In this document: in pieces, positions 60,437 through 64,000 of the stretch
How the letters are laid out: each line of letters opens with the position of its first letter
Numbering within the stretch: the stretch's first letter is position 1
Source of the DNA: Bacillota bacterium
Lineage (GTDB): Bacteria; Bacillota; Clostridia; Lachnospirales; Lachnospiraceae
Length of the DNA stretch: 64,000 nt
NCBI GenBank assembly: GCA_023409535.1
Contig: JAEYGZ010000021.1
Coordinates: 62,001-126,000 of the forward strand
Reading direction: 5' to 3'
Translations under genes and position numbers: made by a program
Notes under the pieces: model-generated
What the model saw: the letters and a program-made list of their open reading frames with translations, nothing else
What the model was told of the DNA's origin: nothing
Database searches by the model: none

Positions 60437-61717
60437 TTACTTATAATAATCGAAGCTTAAACCATACATTCTTACGGTATCGCCTTCCTGTATGCCAAGC
60501 TCCTCCAGCTGATCCAGAATGCCATTCTCCTTTAAGAACTTCTGGAAGAATTCAAAGCCCTTCTCTGAATCAAGATTCGTGTAGCCAAGCATTCTTTCAA
60601 TCCTGGGGCCTTCCACCACGTACTGATCGTCTTCCTTCCATACTTCAAAAGGCTCATTGGACTGTGCAAGATCCTCAGGGAAAAATTCCTTCTCAAATAC
60701 CACCGGCGTGTTGTCCAGCTTCTCAAGCATACCCTTCACATGATACAGCAGCTCCTTCATTCCTTTTCCGCTGACAGCGGAGATAGCAAATACCGGCATT
60801 CCTTGCGGTTCAAAGGTTTCACGTATTGTCTTCAGAACTTCCTCCGCCTCTTCCTCCGGCATCACATCTGTTTTATTTGCTGCGATGACCTGGGGGCGCT
60901 TGGCAAGCTCGGGATTATACGCCGCAAGCTCGGCATTAATGGTATTGATATCCTCTATCGGATCTCTGCCTTCCGTAGAAGCTGCATCTACCAGGTGAAT
61001 AATCACCTTGGTCCGTTCAATATGCCTCAGGAATTCATGTCCAAGACCAAGTCCCTCGGAAGCCCCTTCGATTAAACCGGGAATATCCGCAATAACAAAA
61101 CCGCCGCCCTCCAAATCCACAACACCAAGGTTGGGACTTAAGGTTGTAAAATGATAATTGCCAATCTTAGGCCTTGCATTGGTAACCCGGGATAAAAGCG
61201 TTGACTTCCCCACATTCGGGAAGCCCACCAGACCCACATCCGCAATTACCTTCAGTTCCAGAAGCACATCCATTTCCTGTGCCTTCTGTCCGGGCTGTGC
61301 ATATTTTGGAACCTGCATGGTAGGCGTCGCATAATGCTGGTTTCCCTTGCCGCCTTTGCCGCCTCTTAGCACCACTTCCCGATTGTGTCCATGGGACATA
61401 TCTGCAACTACCTTACCGGTAGTTTTCTCTTTGATTACTGTGCCTGCCGGAACCTTAACGATCAGGTCCTCGCCGTCCTTACCGTGGCAGCGCTTCTTGC
61501 CGCCGTCATCTCCGTCCTTGGCACTGTATTTGCGGATATAACGAAAATCGGTAAGGGTGTTGAGACCTTCATCCACCTCAAAAATCAAATTGCCGCCACG
61601 GCCACCGTCACCGCCGTCAGGCCCGCCCGCAGGAACAAAAAGCTCCTTTCGAAAGCTCACATGACCGTCGCCGCCTTTACCGGACCTGATATGAATTTCC
61701 GCTCTGTCTGCAAACAT
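60437..61717 (-). CDS. obgE: GTPase Obg
   Basis: A 426-residue Obg GTPase for large-subunit maturation and stress signalling. The glycine-rich Obg fold (1-158), G domain with GFPNVGKST, DIPGLIEGAS and NKTD, and a C-terminal OCT domain (about 345-426) are all present, the full length for Gram-positive members. It lies downstream of rpmA with a hairpin between them (61742-61780), so readthrough may set its level. Confidence 0.98.
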   Translation of the reverse strand: MFADRAEIHIRSGKGGDGHVSFRKELFVPAGGPDGGDGGRGGNLIFEVDEGLNTLTDFRYIRKYSAKDGDDGGKKRCHGKDGEDLIVKVPAGTVIKEKTTGKVVADMSHGHNREVVLRGGKGGKGNQHYATPTMQVPKYAQPGQKAQEMDVLLELKVIADVGLVGFPNVGKSTLLSRVTNARPKIGNYHFTTLSPNLGVVDLEGGGFVIADIPGLIEGASEGLGLGHEFLRHIERTKVIIHLVDAASTEGRDPIEDINTINAELAAYNPELAKRPQVIAANKTDVMPEEEAEEVLKTIRETFEPQGMPVFAISAVSGKGMKELLYHVKGMLEKLDNTPVVFEKEFFPEDLAQSNEPFEVWKEDDQYVVEGPRIERMLGYTNLDSEKGFEFFQKFLKENGILDQLEELGIQEGDTVRMYGLSFDYYK

Positions 61718-61741
61718 TATATCACCTCTTCTAAATATAGT

Positions 61742-61780
61742 ATAACCCCAAATTCCGTTAGTTAAAGAATTTGGGGTTAT
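61742..61780 (-). terminator. Hairpin between rpmA and obgE
   Basis: ATAACCCCAAATT (61742-61754) pairs perfectly with 61768-61780 around a 13-nt loop, 13 bp below the rpmA stop. Ribosomal-protein transcripts may largely stop here, with partial readthrough to obgE. Confidence 0.75.
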
Positions 61781-61792
61781 TCCTGATCGTTA

Positions 61793-62080
61793 TTATTTCG
61801 CTTCTACCGGGTAAACACTCGCTTGTTTCTTATCTCTACCCTTACGTTCGAACTTCAGAACGCCGTCTACTAAAGCAAATAATGTATCGTCGCCACCGCG
61901 TCCAACGTTAATTCCGGGATGGATTTTCGTTCCGCGCTGTCTGAAAAGAATATTTCCTGCAAGAACAAATTGACCGTCTGCTCTTTTTGCACCCAATCTC
62001 TTGGACTCGGAATCTCTACCGTTCTTGGTAGAACCAACACCCTTTTTATGAGCGAAAAATTGAAGGTTCATTCTTAACAT
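61793..62080 (-). CDS. rpmA: Large ribosomal subunit protein L27 (bL27), Prp-processed type
   Basis: A 95-residue L27. The N-terminus MLRMNLQFFAHKKGVGSTKNG carries the Firmicute extension with the LQFF-AHKKG cleavage site, normally cut after FF by Prp to expose the residues that reach the peptidyl-transferase centre. GRGGDDTLFALVDG and KRKGRDKKQASVYP follow. The ATG follows AGGAGG. It lies downstream of prp and rplU. Confidence 0.98.
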   Translation of the reverse strand: MLRMNLQFFAHKKGVGSTKNGRDSESKRLGAKRADGQFVLAGNILFRQRGTKIHPGINVGRGGDDTLFALVDGVLKFERKGRDKKQASVYPVEAK

Positions 62081-62121
62081 ATTCTACACCTCCTAAAATT
62101 CAAAATCAATATGAGTCACAA

Positions 62122-62451
62122 CTATGCTTTCACCTGAGTAAGCTTAATATACTTCCGGGTATATTCCTCTTCAATCCCCTGTAATCCCAAAGCCAGGGAG
62201 CTTAACAACAGATTTGAATTATTACTCATGGATGAAACCAAATGAAATTCTATATAACCATCTTTCTCGTCCTGGTCTAAGGAAAACCGGTCGGAGGTAA
62301 AATTCTCAATAGAATTTATAGTATTGATTACCAGTGCCGATACCGCCGAACAAACCACATCACTTCCGTATTCGGAAAAATCAGCATGCCCTGCGATGCG
62401 AAATCCGGTAATCAGATTCTCTGCATTTTTATATATGGATACATTAATCAT
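62122..62451 (-). CDS. prp: Ribosomal-processing cysteine protease Prp
   Basis: A 109-residue protease that removes the N-terminal extension of L27. The catalytic pair is His22 (GHADFSEYGSD) and Cys34 (DVVCSAVSAL). Encoded between rplU and rpmA, the conserved Firmicute arrangement, and the L27 in this window carries the matching cleavage site. Confidence 0.95.
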   Translation of the reverse strand: MINVSIYKNAENLITGFRIAGHADFSEYGSDVVCSAVSALVINTINSIENFTSDRFSLDQDEKDGYIEFHLVSSMSNNSNLLLSSLALGLQGIEEEYTRKYIKLTQVKA

Positions 62452-62465
62452 ATCACATCATCCTG

Positions 62466-62774
62466 TTATGCATTGATCTTTTCAATCTTAACCTTGGTAA
62501 AGGGTTGTCTGTGACCATTCTTCTTGTGATATCCAGACTTTCTCTTGTATCTGAAAACAATAACTTTCTTGTTCTTGCCTTCTTCTACAACAGTTGCAGA
62601 AACCTTTGCGTTAGCTACAGTAGGGTTACCTACTACTAATTCGCCGTTGTTCACTGCAAGTACCTGATCAAAAGTAACAGCTGCTCCAGCTTCTAATCCG
62701 AGCTTTTCAACCTTAATGATATCGCCTTCCGCTACCTTGTACTGTTTTCCACCAGTTGCAATAATTGCGTACAT
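62466..62774 (-). CDS. rplU: Large ribosomal subunit protein L21 (bL21)
   Basis: A 102-residue L21: MYAIIATGGKQYKVAEGD at the start and FRYKRKSGYHKKNGHRQPFTKVKIEKI at the end. The ATG at 62774 lies 7 nt after AGGAGG; longer in-frame starts run into the structured leader. First gene of the rplU-prp-rpmA cluster. Confidence 0.98.
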   Translation of the reverse strand: MYAIIATGGKQYKVAEGDIIKVEKLGLEAGAAVTFDQVLAVNNGELVVGNPTVANAKVSATVVEEGKNKKVIVFRYKRKSGYHKKNGHRQPFTKVKIEKINA

Positions 62775-62890
62775 CTTGGCACCTCCTATTATCATTACTC
62801 GCCAACTATGGTGTCTGTTCCTGTACTTCATTATTCATAAATGAAGATTTTGGCACAGAGCTTGAACCTCGTTGTGCGGCACACTAAATT
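62775..62890 (-). ncRNA. Candidate L21 leader RNA
   Basis: The rplU leader (minus strand) contains a GCACA/TGTGC stem around a 15-nt loop and then a CTTCATT/AATGAAG stem, followed by a conserved-looking linker to the ribosome binding site. Position and size fit the L21 leader described for Firmicutes, thought to bind a ribosomal protein for autoregulation. I could not compare it to a covariance model. No gene is visible between 62775 and 63074. Confidence 0.5.
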
Positions 62891-62919
62891 AGTTTAGCAT
62901 AGCCAAGTATTTTTGTCAA
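62891..62919 (-). promoter_or_regulatory. Sigma-A promoter of the rplU cluster
   Basis: On the minus strand TTGACA (62914-62919), a 17-bp spacer and TAAACT (62891-62896). A consensus -35, ideal spacing and AT-rich upstream sequence fit a strong constitutive ribosomal-protein promoter. Confidence 0.85.
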
Positions 62920-63074
62920 ATACTTAATTTTATTATTGAGCTTCTTTGCATATTTAACAGGGGGTTTTTGAACCTCACTCTTTTGAAACTTTATGAGTAA
63001 TGTAATTATTAATGTCATAAATGTGTGCGAAGATAGGTGAATTTAATTACGATATATATCAAAAAATAATTAAA

Positions 63075-63470
63075 TCATTCGTCCGTATCGTTAATTTTTT
63101 TTATAACTCTACATGCTATTTGCAAATTCTTTCCTCTAATATATATTTCTCTGTACACCATACCACTGCTATAATTATATAGTTTTACAAGAATAATATC
63201 ATAGCAATTAATACTTCCAACCTCGACAGAAGTTATTTCTGAATTCGAGTAATCGCTGTCTTCATGACAAATATAATCAATTCCTGTCACACTTACTTCA
63301 ACCTCAACTTGGTCATCCGCACTAATACCTTTGATATTGCAATTATCAATGTTCAATTCACTAAGCAATTGTACAATAATTATCCTTAGTACTCCTTTTG
63401 TATCATAACAAACGTGAGAAATATAACTGTCATGAAAAGAGTTTCTTTCAAAAAACTCATATACAGTCAT
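63075..63470 (-). CDS. Hypothetical protein, possible immunity protein
   Basis: A 131-residue soluble acidic protein I do not recognise. It starts MTVYEFFERNSFHDSYISHV, has alternating beta-type segments and two copies of a short Asp/Ser/Asn-rich stretch, and a lone basic C-terminus. It lies 25 bp downstream of a polymorphic-toxin C-terminal remnant on the same strand, the usual place for an immunity gene, and opens with the FFER.SFHDS-like segment common in small immunity proteins. The function is inference from position. AT content is higher than in the ribosomal cluster, fitting acquired DNA. Confidence 0.55.
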   Translation of the reverse strand: MTVYEFFERNSFHDSYISHVCYDTKGVLRIIIVQLLSELNIDNCNIKGISADDQVEVEVSVTGIDYICHEDSDYSNSEITSVEVGSINCYDIILVKLYNYSSGMVYREIYIRGKNLQIACRVIKKINDTDE

Positions 63471-63494
63471 AGATTACTTTTCCTCCCTCCATTC

Positions 63495-63769
63495 TTAATT
63501 TGGATATATATGCGATGGTTTTGAACCATTACGTAGTGAATTTCCATTTTTATCAAGATATCGGATTATATCTATGATAGTGTCCTTTCACCATCACCTG
63601 TTTCATCATATCTTACCTTTTTACCTGTCTTTGGATTTTCATATGTTCTATTTCCTGATTTATCTCTAGGGTTAGTTACATCTTTCCATCCTTGCTCAAC
63701 TAATTCGCTTGGGTCTTTGGGATAAGTACTATCTCCCATCATAGATGTGAAGGGTGGTTCCCGCTCCAT
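63495..63769 (-). pseudogene. Polymorphic toxin C-terminal domain remnant with two frameshifts
   Basis: An open segment (63572-63769) reads GDSTYPKDPSELVEQGWKD then NRTYENPKTGKKVRYDETG and stops. The next segment in another frame reads VKGHYHRYNPIS, and a third frame reads RYLDKNGNSLRNGSKPSHIYPN to a stop at 63495. Together they match the conserved ending of a nuclease-like polymorphic toxin tip (ENPKTG..VR.D ... HYHRYNP ... LDKNGN ... SHI). Two frameshifts near 63590 and 63560 split it, so it is non-functional as read. Confidence 0.7.
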
Positions 63770-63806
63770 CGGTCATGGTCATCAAGTAAACTAAACAAGT
63801 GCAAAA

Positions 63807-63998
63807 TCATAGATTACATCTGAATAAATAATAATAAATCGCTCCAAGAATAAAAATGATACTTGTTATTATCATTATTATTTTAGTGGTTTTTACTGAG
63901 AACTTCCCAAATGTGTTCAATCTAATCCATATACCTAAATTAAGTAGAGACAAACCAAGCAAACACAAAGCTAGATATGTTAATATGTTCCACAACAT
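63807..63998 (-). CDS. Small two-helix membrane protein
   Basis: A 63-residue protein with two hydrophobic helices (about 2-26 and 39-60) joined by a short basic loop (RLNTFGKFSVKTTK). No family is recognised. The start at 63998 is at the window edge, so the true start could lie outside. AT-rich like its neighbours; possibly part of the same toxin/immunity remnant. Confidence 0.45.
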   Translation of the reverse strand: MLWNILTYLALCLLGLSLLNLGIWIRLNTFGKFSVKTTKIIMIITSIIFILGAIYYYLFRCNL

Positions 63999-64000
63999 TA

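Noticed and set aside
1..64000. CRISPR arrays, tRNA or rRNA genes, insertion sequences, prophage genes
   Set aside because: None seen: no regularly spaced repeats, no cloverleaf or rRNA sequences recognised, no transposase or integrase motifs.

Overview
The window looks like a chromosome segment from a low-to-mid GC anaerobic Firmicute of the Lachnospiraceae / Clostridium cluster XIVa type. Reasons: AGGAGG-type ribosome binding sites, Gram-positive lipoprotein signals, paired YesM-type kinase and AraC-type regulator genes next to sugar ABC transporters, a ribosomal-processing protease (Prp) with an N-terminally extended L27, and the order rsfS-yqeK-nadD-yhbY-obgE-rpmA-prp-rplU. No tRNA, rRNA, CRISPR array or insertion sequence was seen.

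About 1-45.8 kb is a large glycan utilisation region. On the minus strand, reading from 35.4 kb down: GH78, a five-bladed-propeller glycosidase, a DUF1537 kinase; then an LplB/YtcP/LipO-type ABC importer (two permeases and a binding protein), two GH42, GH106, a catalytically degenerate GH2 and its intact GH2 neighbour; then a regulator/kinase pair; then a second importer, GH140 (apiosidase family), a second DUF1537 kinase, a BKACE-family enzyme, an Asp/Glu racemase-family protein and the start of a GH127 gene that runs off the window. On the plus strand (35.6-43.0 kb): a second kinase/regulator pair, an orphan binding protein, a SASA-type carbohydrate esterase and GH29. A GH106-like gene on the minus strand closes the region. 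The family set (GH78, GH106, GH140, GH127, GH29, GH2, GH42, acetylesterase) fits pectin side chains, in particular apiose/rhamnose/fucose-bearing rhamnogalacturonan II; this is inference. The glycosidases lack signal peptides, so imported oligosaccharides are probably cleaved in the cytoplasm. No ABC ATPase is encoded, so a shared MsmX-like ATPase must serve these importers.

About 46-57.4 kb is a different transport/sensing island: two MalF/MalG-type permeases in an operon with an unusually long coiled-coil HlyD-type adaptor and a six-helix protein with a MacB-like extracytoplasmic domain. Beyond them lie a small lipoprotein gene broken at an A8 tract, a secreted or anchored metallo-beta-lactamase-fold hydrolase, an OmpR-type regulator with its kinase, and a 729-residue lipoprotein that appears to join a propeller-like domain to a solute-binding domain. 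I do not know a described system with this composition.

About 57.4-62.9 kb is housekeeping: lexA with its promoter and a LexA-box-like site, then the minus-strand rplU-prp-rpmA-obgE-yhbY-nadD-yqeK-rsfS cluster with a strong sigma-A promoter and a structured leader before rplU. The last kilobase holds a frameshifted polymorphic-toxin C-terminal remnant, a possible immunity gene and a small membrane protein.

Non-coding structure worth attention: one shared operator/promoter architecture before three genes (both DUF1537 kinases and the GH106-like gene), a second shared architecture before two operons, a perfect 27-bp inverted repeat with a nested hairpin between the GH42 genes, a GGAGCTGTTGC hairpin family, and a tandem repeat that duplicates a Shine-Dalgarno region.
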